DNA of 64,000 nt from positions 124,001 through 188,000 of the forward strand of contig NW_005179030.1 in NCBI RefSeq assembly GCF_000350225.1. Reading direction: 5' to 3'. Positions 35,217 through 45,815 of the stretch are shown in pieces. This DNA comes from Chondrus crispus. Its lineage: Eukaryota; Rhodophyta; Florideophyceae; Gigartinales; Gigartinaceae. The notes below the pieces were generated by a model, which was not told the origin of the DNA, ran no database searches, and saw only the letters and a list, made by a program, of their open reading frames with translations. Positions within the stretch are counted from its first letter, which is position 1, and each line of letters opens with the position of its first letter. The position numbers and the translations under genes are program-made.

Positions 35217-38165
35217 ATGGTGAAGGCCGAAGACCTCGTCTTGAGGTACTTCCTTCCTATTCGTTCCGCGTACTTTAGGAGTAAGGGAGTCCGAGAAGAA
35301 GGAAGCGTGGCCTATTCGGAAGTCTTGAAATGGATGAAGACGAGTGAGGCACTCCAAATGCAGGCCGTAATGGATTTGTTGGCTGGATGTTGAGTTCAAG
35401 AAAGTAATGCCAGCGATATCGAGAAGCTGAAAACAAACTATATGGATCAGGCTTATCGCGTATGCTGCTCGCTGAGGCTTGAGTTCACCTTTGACAGTCG
35501 TGCGTGGGACTACTACACGCTCGTTCCTGAACAGTATCGCAAGTACTCGTTGCTGGTCTCCTCTTTCTTTACTGCTCATAAGAGAGCGCCACAAGCAGGT
35601 AAGGAAGGGTTTCGTTCAGCTATTGCTACTCAGTTTGAGAGAATCTTCTTTCTCATATCTACGGTGCTTGCAGTTCAGGCAAGGTATGGGCCTAAGAAGA
35701 CAGCAAGGGGAGGAAGTGCCAGTACCAGACATGCACCCAAGAAGAAGCACAAGAAAGCAGCAGCCGAAGGCTTAGGCAGAGCCGTTTTGCCCTCTTTCAC
35801 TGTCACTAGGGAAGTAGGCCAGCGCATCGGGTTCGCCATTCAAAGCGTTATTCGAGCCTGGGACGTATTCGCGCATTCTGTTCACTTCCCATCAGCTGAG
35901 GTTATGGTGGCACCCTATATCTTGTTCAACGGCCAAACATTTACGTTTCATGTCATCAAGAGAAGGGCAGAATGTTTTGCGCCCTCTGTCCAGAGTCGTT
36001 GTGTGAAGCTTTCAATGCAAGCGTCGTTGAGTTCTGATCAAGTCGACGCGGAAGCCTTCACTAGGGAAGAACGTCTGGACGCAAACTTACGCGAAACAGC
36101 TGAACTGTTTCTAGGAGACGTCAAATCAGTGGTGCTCTCTGATTCTCTGTACAGCGGGAAAGCTGGTAAGCAGATGGATGTGCTTCGCAAGTTTCAGTCC
36201 GATCCAGTCAACGAATCTCTTCCGCCGAGGTTCAGAGACGTCGAAGAAGCTTACGGGTCATCAATCAGGGGGTCCCTGCCTTCTCCAGGCAGCGCTGCAG
36301 CTCCTCCTTCGCTACTCACAATTGAACAAAGGATCATAAAGACCAGGCGACGTGGACAACTCTCCAACGATGACTCAAGTCGAGGTCCCACAGAAGTTCA
36401 CCCCGTTGCTCAAGGAAATTCACATTCTAAACGTGTAGAAGTGTTCCTGTATGTGAAGGAATGCAATTGAGCGGAGAACTGCGAATATTTCCTGGCTTGC
36501 GAAAGACTTCAAAGTAAAATGATGAAGTATGCACGAGTCTATGAATGTTCCTTCGAGGATCTCCAAGAAATGGACGATTCTCTCTCACCATATGGAGGGT
36601 ATGAGGGAGAAGTGCAGCTGCTGTTAACAGATCCTCCCTTCCATCACCGTCGAGAAAACGAACAGCCGAACTCAGAGCATGACTTCCTGAGCAAGAATCA
36701 GATGGAGCAAGTTGCACAGTGCCCGAGCACATGGCTCCGTGATGGCGGTCACGCTTTCATTTTTTGTTCTCCTGTACAGTTTCAGGACTGGTTCAAAGTG
36801 CTCCAGAGCGTAACAGAAGAGAATGAGGTAGTTTTCAACGTTGGTCCATCTCCTGTGGTCATGATTAAGGAGCCTGGTTATTACTTTGGTAATGCTGGGA
36901 AGAAGACTACTGCCCTGCACTCTCTTTCCATGTGGGCTATTCATGCTACAAAGCGCGGCTTGAGCAATACAAAATCCTTTGAACTGGTCGACTACTCAAG
37001 TCTTGGGCATAATACTTCTCGGTATCCAGGCTGGACAAACGTCATTGATGGTGTTACAAGCCTTCTCCCCGGTGAGCAGCGTCGTGCAAAATCTGCAAGT
37101 GACCCTACTCGATCACGAGTAGTTCGTCCCGAGCAGAAACAGCGTTCATTGCAGAAGGAGATCATCTGTAGGTTCTCCCTTCCGGGAACTCCAGTACTGG
37201 ATCTGTTCGGCGGGACTTACTCGTGTGGCTCGGCCTGTATAACTATACCGGAGCACCGGAAGTTTTTGGGTTGTGAGCTTAAGGGAGATGTACACAGGAC
37301 GGCCAAGAAAGCTCTCGTTGAATCATTTGCCGCTGCTCTACTAGACAAGGACTGCGATGTGACTTCAACATCAGAACAAGTTCTAAGCGATGCAAGACTC
37401 GTCGTCTCCCATTCTCGTTATACACAAAGGGACCCTGGTTGGGAGGCTCCAGTTGGTTTCCTAGGCTTTCAGAGAATGCCGGTCTACGTTACACGATTCA
37501 TATCTGTTCTTTGGGGCGTCCCGAACTTCAAGCTGAGATATGGGAAAGTACCGGTCTCTTCCTGGCCCAAATCTATTAAGGGATCGCTCTGTAATACTCC
37601 CAGCGATGTTCTTATGGCTCTAGACTGCTCTCATTTGGGTGTGTTTGTTCAGAAGTCCACGATCCATCACCATGCTGCAGGAAATGGCTTATTTACCTCG
37701 AGAAATTTTGTTAAGAATGAAATGGTCGGATACTGCTACGGAACTCTCGTATATGCCGAAATAAGCTCTCGCTCGCAGCGAACTCAGACTTACGGTGAAG
37801 ATAGTATCCTCGGTGCAACTGTCAAGGACTGCACGACATTCGGCTTGCAGATCCCGTTAAATAATGGTGGTCTTGCCTTGGAACGCGTAACGGTTCAGGA
37901 GGTATACGTCGTTGCCAAGGAGTTTTGCGCTTGCCCAAAGATCAACGACCCGAAGTATGAATTGGAAGACAAGGAAAAGGAGATGGCCGAAGCAGGATTA
38001 ATCGCACGAAGGAAACCGAATGTAGCCTTTGCTACAACTCGGGTGACTTCAGTCAATAACCTCAGCTCGCAGGTGATCGAGGTGGTGGCAACTACAGATA
38101 TTGCTCCCGGAGAAGAGCTTTTTGTTTCTTACAACAATAATTTGAAGCAGAGTTGCTGTGCATAA
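35217..38165 (+). pseudogene. Amino-methyltransferase fused to SET domain (two in-frame TGA)
   Basis: One frame of 983 codons runs from ATG 35217, interrupted by TGA at 35391 and 36468, both one change from CGA. Residues 1-430 have no recognisable domain but include a Lys-rich patch (KKKHKKAA). A methyltransferase domain follows. TDPPF (about residue 471) is motif IV, and VLDLFGGTYSCGSA with KFLGCEL (about residue 662) is motif I and the cofactor acidic residue. Motif IV before motif I is the beta arrangement of N6-adenine/N4-cytosine DNA methylases. The C terminus (about 820-975) reads as a SET domain (GNGLFTSRNF, then IAPGEELFVSYNN). A candidate 3' splice site with TACTAAC lies just upstream (35176-35196). 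The convergent gene at 41939-38967 is transposase-like, so I infer a mobile-element cargo gene. The lower GC than the flanking retroelements fits separate origin. Confidence 0.7.
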
Positions 38166-38243
38166 AACTTTACTCATAGATGCAATACACAACTGAATGT
38201 TTAAAGGTGCCTACGATCGGTTTCTTTTAAACGCACCAAGTCT

Positions 38244-38714
38244 CTACGCAATTCGCGGAGGATATCCCTCGTATCGGTCATATATCTGATAAAAACCACC
38301 TTCCTGCAGGGTCGGTCTGTGTCGAACAAGGCGAGTTTCATCCCCCGCAGAGCAGGAACTTACATCTGCGGCCTCACGGGCACAATCATGCAGAGCCATG
38401 GCCCTCCGGACATTATTGTGGAGCGGAATCAGAATTCTCCCTGGGCTTGCCGTCTCAACCGTGAACAAGCCGAGTGAAATCCTCTTGCAAGGCACAACCA
38501 GGGTATATAACCCCGTACGATGCTTCTGAGACGACCTGGAACCGTTCATGGTATTTTTTGTCTTAACCACGAAGATTGCATACATCATCGAGAATGCTCG
38601 ACGTGCATCACTTGATCCCACTACAGCAGCAGTGTCTACAGTGAAATCATCCAATCTCAAAAGATCTTCTTCAGAATTACAGGTAATACTTTGTATAACA
38701 TCCCCAGCACCCAC
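38244..38714 (-). CDS. Possible 3' exon of the convergent transposase-like gene
   Basis: This is a 156-codon open frame in the same phase as the gene at 41939-38967 but separated from it by about 250 bases with many stops. An intron, or loss of the intervening part, is therefore needed to join them. The end reads DRYEGYPPRIA and includes a Cys/His-containing stretch (ALHDCAREAADVSSCSAGDETRLVRH). No family is recognised. It could be an independent small gene or chance. Confidence 0.3.
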   Translation of the reverse strand: MGAGDVIQSITCNSEEDLLRLDDFTVDTAAVVGSSDARRAFSMMYAIFVVKTKNTMNGSRSSQKHRTGLYTLVVPCKRISLGLFTVETASPGRILIPLHNNVRRAMALHDCAREAADVSSCSAGDETRLVRHRPTLQEGGFYQIYDRYEGYPPRIA

Positions 38715-38966
38715 TCTTACGATAGTTCTCTCAGTATGTCAGTCTTTCCATATGTTCCGACCCACCGTGCCTCCCTGCACTCCGTAATCAGGCACTCAAT
38801 TCCTTCACATTCGAGGTGATGTTCCTATCAAGATCTACGTATGTTTGCAGAAAGTCCCTAGCATCTTTGTGACACTCGTTCGTTTTTAAGGCTTTCTCGA
38901 TACACTTCGACGGCTCCCAAGACTTACTTGAAGATATTAAAGAGAACATCGCTTTCCTTCTAGTCC

Positions 38967-41939
38967 TTAAACGTGTAAAACGGGTTCTGGGAATGCTGCT
39001 TGAAGCTGATTTCTTAGGCTTTCATGTATTGGGGAGCACCATTCGGGAAGACCAAGTAGGCGGAGCACTGATCTGCAGGTTTCATTCGTCCAGTCGGAGC
39101 TACTCTTGTCGAAGTCTTGCAACTCAATACCCAAGCGATTAGCCCAATCGTTTGCAATCGCATGCTCCATTGCTTGGAGCTGTGAGTTATTGTAGTTGGA
39201 CTTCATTATTCTGCGCATCATGTCTTGATGAGCCTTTTCCAGCACAAGTTCTTGTATAAACTGTGCACTTCCAAACGCCGGTAACGTGAATGTGCAGAAC
39301 TCCAATAGCCGATGTACATTTGGCTTGTCCAACGCTTGCTTCGCCTTCTGGGAGCTCTGACAAAGGGCTGCTAGTTTCTCAACATACCCAATTGAACGTT
39401 TCTTGAGCGATTGAAGGCGTTGCATTCCGCCTGATCGATTGTACTCATGCACAGCATTCGGTCCGTCGATGCATGCAGACGGATGAAACTGAGTTCGAGA
39501 GACAAGTTCCTGGAAGTCCTGTAACAAATCGAGACATTGACTCACAAGTTCGTCTTCAGGCTGTCCTGTTCTATTAGTAGTAAAGTACAACTTCCAGGCA
39601 CTCTTGAATGTTTGAGGTGCGATAAGGAGGAAAGAGTACATCGCCGAGATGCTCATGCTGTATACTTCCATTCTCTCGATATTCGTGAGACGGTTCTGGT
39701 AAACTAGGCCTCCTAAAGCCAGGTTTCCCTTCGCAAACTCCTCGGCATCTCTTCTCACTTGTACCGGTACGTGCCTTAATGTACAATTGATAACATCCTG
39801 AGCCAAGCCAAGAAGTAAATGATCCGGAGCAATGATGCAGGACCGATAAGCATCAAATATAGCAGAAACTACAGGTATGTCTTCCGAAGAACGAGGAACT
39901 AGATCGCGTACTTCTTTGAGAGATATGCTCAGTTGATGTAACGCATTGAGGCTAGCTTCAAAATCTTCCGGACGCTCCATACCTAAACCTCTTAGTTCCT
40001 CCTTGGATATTCTCGTGTTACGAAAAACTTGAAGTCTCTCTTCATTGCGACAGAAAGCTGGATGATCACTAAGAACATCTGTCGTGTACCCGTAGGCAGA
40101 ACCGCCTCTGCCCGACTTGTCGTATCTTGCGAAGTAGCCTAAGTGACATGGTACATTCGAAGTGTGGCCGAGAACGTCAATTGTTTCCGATATGGCAGGG
40201 TAGTCTGCAATGAACCCAACACAATCCAGGAACACAACGATTTCTTTCCCATCTGAATCTTTAGTTACAAAACCTTCCACACTGCCTTTCACAATGTCTC
40301 CAATAAATGAAGAGAGCACTTCATTCGTAAATACACCAGGTGGAGTTAAACCTAGCCTTCTTACAGCCCCAATCGATGTTCGTTCATCTAGGAATATACC
40401 CAGAGGCATCATATAGCAACCCCCCATACTTCCATTCTTCCCAACATGGGGAGTGAAGCCGTCTGAGTGCAGGAAGAACCTGTAAACAAAGTACTTCCGG
40501 CCATCTGACAGACGACCTTACGAAGGTGCTCGATTCCCATTCCGTTCTTCCTCGATCTCAACAAACAAGTGATCGGCTTCTGCAACCACTTCATGTACTA
40601 GCCCACGAATGGATTCTTTTCCGTGCGACCAGTTATCAGCTCTTTCCCCAGAACGGAGGAAGACTATACTAATACGGAAATCACAGTTCATCCCTAAGCT
40701 TGTTCTGTTCCATGCTCTGAACACCACGTATGCAATCTGCGATGAATCATTATCTCTTGTAAGCACGGAAACGGGTTCGACCCGAACTACGAGGTCTCCC
40801 ACCCGAAAAGGGACGCTCTCCACATTTCGAAGCATCTTCTTACTTCGTTTCTTCTTCTTCATCTTCAAACCTCTTGAGATCTCTTCAGGCCCATCTTCAG
40901 CGCTGTCTGCTTCAGAGTCCAAGTCTTTGTCTAGTAATGTTGCAACAAACATAGAATGGACTCTTCCACAAAACGAAATGACGCCTTTTTCTTCATCTGT
41001 TTCACCCTCAAGGCCACTTTGGCGAACACTTCTACGTATCGATGGGGAATCCTTTGCTTTGACTTCAAACAAAAGTCCTTCCGCGATCGCCGATGAACCT
41101 CCCGATGTGTTGCGGATTCTAAAACGTTCGATAATATCGCTCCTACACTGCACAATCGGTGCATCTTCTATAGTTCGGAAACATGGGAAGGGGCCGCCAT
41201 CCGATTGGACAATTGCATCTTCTTGGTTCTCTCTTCGAATTCCGAGAAGCGTCTGCACAGAATGAGTACCCAGATCTATTTTAGCCCAGTCGCTTGGTTT
41301 CACTATCATCACAGGAGCTCTCTCGTCTGGCTGGAACGTTTCAATGCCCGACTTAGCACCACTCCTGCAAAAGTCTACTGGAATAGTTCGAATCTCGGTC
41401 TTAACAAATGCATGTGTGCGAGCAGAAGGACGAATGCTTTTCTTAATGGTGGATGTGCTGGGGAGAGTTGCATCCTCAGACAACCAGTTCAAGAAAACAG
41501 AAAACATGTCGTAGGCTTCTTCCGAGAACAGCTTCGTTCCGGTCATAGCTAGTAGAGATGTAACCGCACTCCATATCGGCGGAAGCAGCCGTGTATCTCT
41601 CACTGCACTTTCGGGCCCCTGCCCCGCCTCGCTGTCTTCGACGTCTTGCACAGCACTAATGATTTCTTCACCTGTCTCTTCGAAATTGACCAGAGCTCTA
41701 TCTCCTGACGAGCTAGGAGACATTACTCTCGCACAATTCTCAACCCCATCCTGTAGCCCGGAAGCATAAGGCTCGTGCAAGTGACCCTTTGTTCCAGCCT
41801 CATGTTTTTCTGAAATGAGGGCTTCATCCCTTTGCCCACTCGAACGAGGAGTTGGCATCTGGAAAAATGGGTCGTCGTTTCTAGAAGAACGAGCATCCCT
41901 GGGTTGAACAAGGTTACTACTCCATCGCTTCCGCTTCAT
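38967..41939 (-). pseudogene. TNP2-like transposase, tentative (one in-frame TAA)
   Basis: One frame of 991 codons from the ATG at 41939 is interrupted only by TAA at 40518-40520, one change from CAA. The first half (to about residue 470) is Ser-rich, then basic (KMKKKKRSKKMLRN), then beta-rich. The second half has an order resembling TNP2/EnSpm-type transposases: RKYFVYRFFLHSDGF, then a Gly/Met-rich MGGCYMMPLGIF. Next comes FLDCVGFIADYPA with GHTSNVPCHLGYFARY, where a conserved Cys is usual, followed by a long helical region. It is convergent with the methyltransferase-SET gene, whose end is 800 bases away. Terminal repeats were not found by eye. Superfamily assignment is uncertain. Confidence 0.5.
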
Positions 41940-42900
41940 TTGAGTCCCTTTTCTTGCGACTCGAAAAAGCAGCTGCTTTTAAAGAATGTGTCTGTTCTGA
42001 GGCTTTCGTCGACCAGAACATACACAGCCGGTGGAGAATACGCACCTAGAACGATAAGAGGAAGCAAAAGGTTCCATAAAGGCGAAGACATGGTGTCTGT
42101 TTCTATTCGTCTGGTAATAACGTTACACGGATGTGTACACGTTTCATCCCGACCGTTTCAGATGAAATTGATCATTTTCACGCACGAAAGGGATCCCAAA
42201 TTTGAGATCGCTTTCGAATAAGATCTGAATGCTGGCAAAATTGCGCCGTGGAAAAATAACGTCAATTCACATATGAGCCTTTGAGTGGGGGTTTAGCGCA
42301 GCCAGGGATACGAACAATTCGGATCAGATTCGGACATGATTGCGCTCTCAAGTGAGTTCCAAATGTCTAGTTTTCACATGTCCAGCCCCATCTCATGAGG
42401 CCTCCGTCGTCTGTGCCAGTCGCCACTCAGATCCTCCACCAGGCAAGTACGGGCTTTCCTCGCTCCCCTTCTCAGACTACCAGATTAGTAACCCGTTTGC
42501 TCTTCGTTTCCATGCATTTTCAATGATCAGAGCGCGCGCGTCGATTACGTAGTCGAGTGCAGGTAAGCCACTCACAGTGACTCCCAACGAGCATGCTTCT
42601 GTAGCAACAAGTACTAACCGAACCGCTATCTCCTCACGCATATCACTGAGCTTGTCAATGTACGGATCATGGTCGTGCTCTCCTCTGGAACGCCATCTGA
42701 AAGTAAGTTACTCACTGAGTCTGTCTACAGTCCTGAGCCCGATATCTGCAACAACCAGTACTAACCGAAGCGGCGTCCGTGTTCCTAAGTCCTCCCACTT
42801 CGTTCTGCTGACTTTGTGATGATGATAGTCTGAAAGAGGGTAGTTAATAGTAAGTACATTTAGTTGAAGTAGGATATGTACAATACCCCCTTCCAGTAGC
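41940..42900. other. Gene-poor stretch with two intron-like sequences
   Basis: No ORF with a known domain is seen. Two similar segments occur: GTAAGCC (about 42562) followed by CAAGTACTAACCGAACCG (about 42607), and GTAAGTT (about 42701) followed by CAGTACTAACCGAAGCG (about 42752). GTAAG plus TACTAAC resembles a 5' splice site and branch point, so this may be the remains of a small intron-containing gene. Confidence 0.35.
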
Positions 42901-42918
42901 TCAAAATAAATGGCAACC

Positions 42919-42967
42919 TCACTGCAGGTGCAGTGGGCTGCAATGCAGCTCACTGCACCGGCAGTGA
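42919..42967. repeat. 49-bp near-perfect palindrome
   Basis: Two 24-base arms flank one base (A at 42943) with two mismatches. The inner part is GTGCAGTGGGCTGCA opposite TGCAGCTCACTGCAC. It can form a cruciform or an RNA hairpin. It sits at the left edge of a repeat-rich non-coding stretch. Confidence 0.7.
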
Positions 42968-43455
42968 CGACGCCCATAATCCGTGCGATATGCCACCGTA
43001 TGAGCACTGTACATGGATACCCAGATTCCGCCCCAGGGCAGCATGGGACCATACCATTTCTCGCCCGTGGGCACAGATGTAGGCCCAATTGCACTACCCA
43101 GTACTGCCATACCAGGCAGCATCTTGTAGTCCAATACACTGCCCAGACGCGACGCTATGGGAGCGAAATTTATGATTATATATCCGCCCACTGGCGAATT
43201 ATCATTGTACGTAAAAGCAATTGTGGGCGCCACAAATAGTATACACATTACAGCCCGTGGGCGTATTGTAGTCCAATCAAACAACGCCCACGGGCGGGAA
43301 AAGGGATTAACCAAAGATCGCCCAGAGGCACATGTTTTGGGGTAGATTTTGCGACATTGTGGGTGATTTTTTGAGTCAAATTTTTTGAGCCCGTGGGCAG
43401 AAAAAATCAAACGCAAAAATTGCCCGAAATTGGCCATTTTGACCTTCCTGTGAGT
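42968..43455. repeat. Non-coding stretch with recurring GCCCGTGGGC palindromes
   Basis: The 10-bp near-palindrome GCCCGTGGGC or its complement occurs at 43063-43072, 43253-43262, 43286-43295 and 43389-43398. Between them TTGTAGTCCAAT occurs twice. The stretch ends where family-A gag sequence begins. It looks like a small non-autonomous element or decayed repeat, but ends and target duplications were not identified. Confidence 0.4.
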
Positions 43456-43944
43456 GGCGTCGAGCTCAGCGGAGAGGTGCGCGAACGCACCCAATTGCTC
43501 TGTGGACGGAGAGGTTCGGTCCTCGAGTCGTCTCATCGAGGTCGGCCTCTCCGGGCGACCTTGCCCGGACGGTCCGGGCGAGGCGAAACGGGAGTCTTCG
43601 ACGAGCACTATCCGCGAGTGTAACTCGTCGATCAGTGCTCGGAGATTCTCTAAGGACTGCGTCTCTCTATCGAACCTCCCTTCACGCAGGGAGCGGAGTT
43701 CGGCCATACATCGAGTGCATACATGGTCCGATACATCGATCCGAAGGGAAGTACGGACTTCCTCGATGTATTCGGCTATGCGTTCGAACATCGCCGCCTC
43801 TCTTTCTTCTTAGGATCCGAGCGACGGTTCGCGGTCACGAGGACCTGCGTCGCCGTCGCCCGAAGGGGCGGATGGGGACTGCACAGCGGCCGGACTCAGA
43901 TCCGCCGCTTCTGAGCGGATCGAGGGCTCGAGCTCTTGGCTCAT
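43456..43944 (-). pseudogene. gag: Truncated gag of A4
   Basis: From the ATG at 43944 (MSQELEPSIRSEA) the frame matches A1 gag, with an in-frame TAA near 43810. It continues through IAEYIEEVRTSLRIDVSD and LGAFAHLSAELDAT to a truncation at about 43456. It confirms the gag start chosen in A1. Confidence 0.75.
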
Positions 43945-44024
43945 CTCGACGCCATCGGTTCGCGGAGGGAAGCCGAATTCTTCTCGGAGATCGGACTGTA
44001 GGGTCTTCTAGGTCGGGAGACCAC

Positions 44025-45815
44025 TGTAGCATAAACACCCCCAGCGATAGGGGTGTATGCACAGTTCGACCGAGACCCTTGTCGATCGGGAAGACGGGGG
44101 TGAGGCGGGACACCAGCTAACGGCACCGGGCAGCGGGCCCGGGTAGCGTGGTAGAGCGGGAACGGGGAGGACACCGGTACGCGTGAGCGGTTCGACGGCT
44201 CGACGCCCCGGTGCGGTACTGGGTAACGATCCAGTACCGACGGGCGGAGGCGGAGCCGGCTCGTGGGCGTACCGCGCGCGTTCTCAACCCGCGCTCTGTG
44301 CCGCTCTAAGGTAGTTAGCGAGCGCTACCGTAGAGTAAGCGGGAAGTCGGACCTTGACGGTCGGTGGGTGACAAGTCCCTCCTTGTCCTTGTAGTGCAAT
44401 ACGCACCTGAAAAGGGGGGTGAAAAGAAAGGAAATTTTTTGGATATGAAAAGTGGTCCGGGTTGGGGGACACACGTGTGAATAATTGCACAGTTTTAATT
44501 TTTAATTATTTTAATTATTTTAGTTAATTACTTGGCATTAATTTTGCTGACATTAGATTAGATCTAGGATCTAGCGCTGCGAGCTACTGTACTGGCTCCG
44601 GCGGGGCGATATATACCTTAGCCCTCTGACGACCAAGTCAGTAAAGGTAACCCGAGTTGCCAGAGTTGAATGTCGCCTTGGTCGAAGTCCGTCTCTACCA
44701 AGACGCTCCCTTTCACCTAAGCCTACGGCATCCTTCAGCGCTCCGGGGTCCCATTCCTTTTTCTTTTATTTCCCAACGAACTAGAGTTGCCAGAGTCTGA
44801 TATCGCCTTGGTTGAAGTCCGTCTTCTACAAGACATTCCCTTTAACTACAGATTACTTTATCCTTTGCGCTCGGGGCTCCCCTTTTTCCTTATCAATTTT
44901 TCTTTATTTCCCTATCCTAATTTCCCTTAATCTTGAGTTGGTCCCACCTTGTAGGATTGCGATCCGCACCGTGACGTCATTTGCCATTGGGCTTTTGTGT
45001 TGGTGCACCAGTGGTGCTTTTCTCAGTGTTGGTTCCATCGGAATCTGGTTGCGACCGATCCGTTGTTGGTACTTTGCCATCGGGCAGTACGACGGTGTAG
45101 CGCTGCTACGTTTTCTTCTTTCCCGACGGGCTACGTTGCGACGTCCCCGTCGAAGACCTTATCAAGGGTATAAAGTGTACAAGGTGCTCTTCGAGCATTG
45201 GATTTACGACCCATCGGACCAGGTTTATCTAAACACCCCTCCGAACTCGTCGAGCAGTTGCCTTTACAAGTCTCTACCACCATTTACTGATCCCGGGCTG
45301 GGCCCTTCTCTTTGCCCCCCCTATCAGGGATCCGAGCTACTGCGGGCCGCAAACCCGCTCAAAGAGGACAGGGAGCTTCGAACACTCCGTAGCGCTGTGC
45401 CGTTGGCAGTTGTTGTTTTTGTTGCTGTTGTTTGTGTTGGACCGTCGGACCTTGGTCTCTGCCTAACAGGCGCATTGCACTACAGTCCTCCTCCACCGCC
45501 GCCGGTCCGCTCCATGTTTAATATACAAAACAATCTATAACACTACAGTACCGAAGTACTGTAGTGGACTACTGTAGTACAGATCGGACCGTACTGTAAT
45601 ACTGTCAGCCATCGTGGCTGACAGTACACGTGTGTGTGCCCCCTTCCGTCCCGCGCGACACACGTGTACACGTGTACACATGTGCGTGCGTGTGCCCTGT
45701 ATCCGAGGGGTACATGTGGTCACGCACAGTGGTACTGTAGAGCATCGGGCTCGACAGCACTAGATCCGTTGTTGATCTAATCTAACTAAAAGGCCCCAGG
45801 GGGGGGTATACTACA
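44025..45815 (-). repeat. Family-A LTR of A4, interrupted by a solo family-B LTR
   Basis: Ends are TGTAGCATAA and GTATACTACA. Without the insert (44390-45489) it is about 691 bp, close to the A1 LTR. Hairpins CTGTCAGCC/GGCTGACAG and the AT-rich TATA island are kept. Confidence 0.82.
44390..45484 (+). mobile_element. Solo LTR of family B in inverted orientation
   Basis: Ends are TGTAGTGCAAT and ATTGCACTACA, and the internal sequence is the reverse complement of the element B LTRs. GTCCT flanks both sides (44385-44389 and 45485-45489), a clean 5-bp target duplication. A 130-bp segment starting GAGTTGCCAGAGT is tandemly duplicated (about 44654 and 44785). No internal region remains, so it arose by LTR-LTR recombination. 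Confidence 0.88.

Larger units (their letters stand above)
43456..45815 (-). mobile_element. Family-A fragment A4: LTR plus start of gag
   Basis: The minus strand carries an LTR (45815-44025), the primer-binding site (44007-44023) and gag from the ATG at 43944 down to about 43456, where similarity to A1 stops abruptly. The rest of gag and all of pol are absent. On the right the LTR abuts the copia-like relic at 45816. Confidence 0.8.

Noticed and set aside
44812..45540. 242-codon plus-strand frame
   Set aside because: Lies entirely in the solo family-B LTR and its flank.
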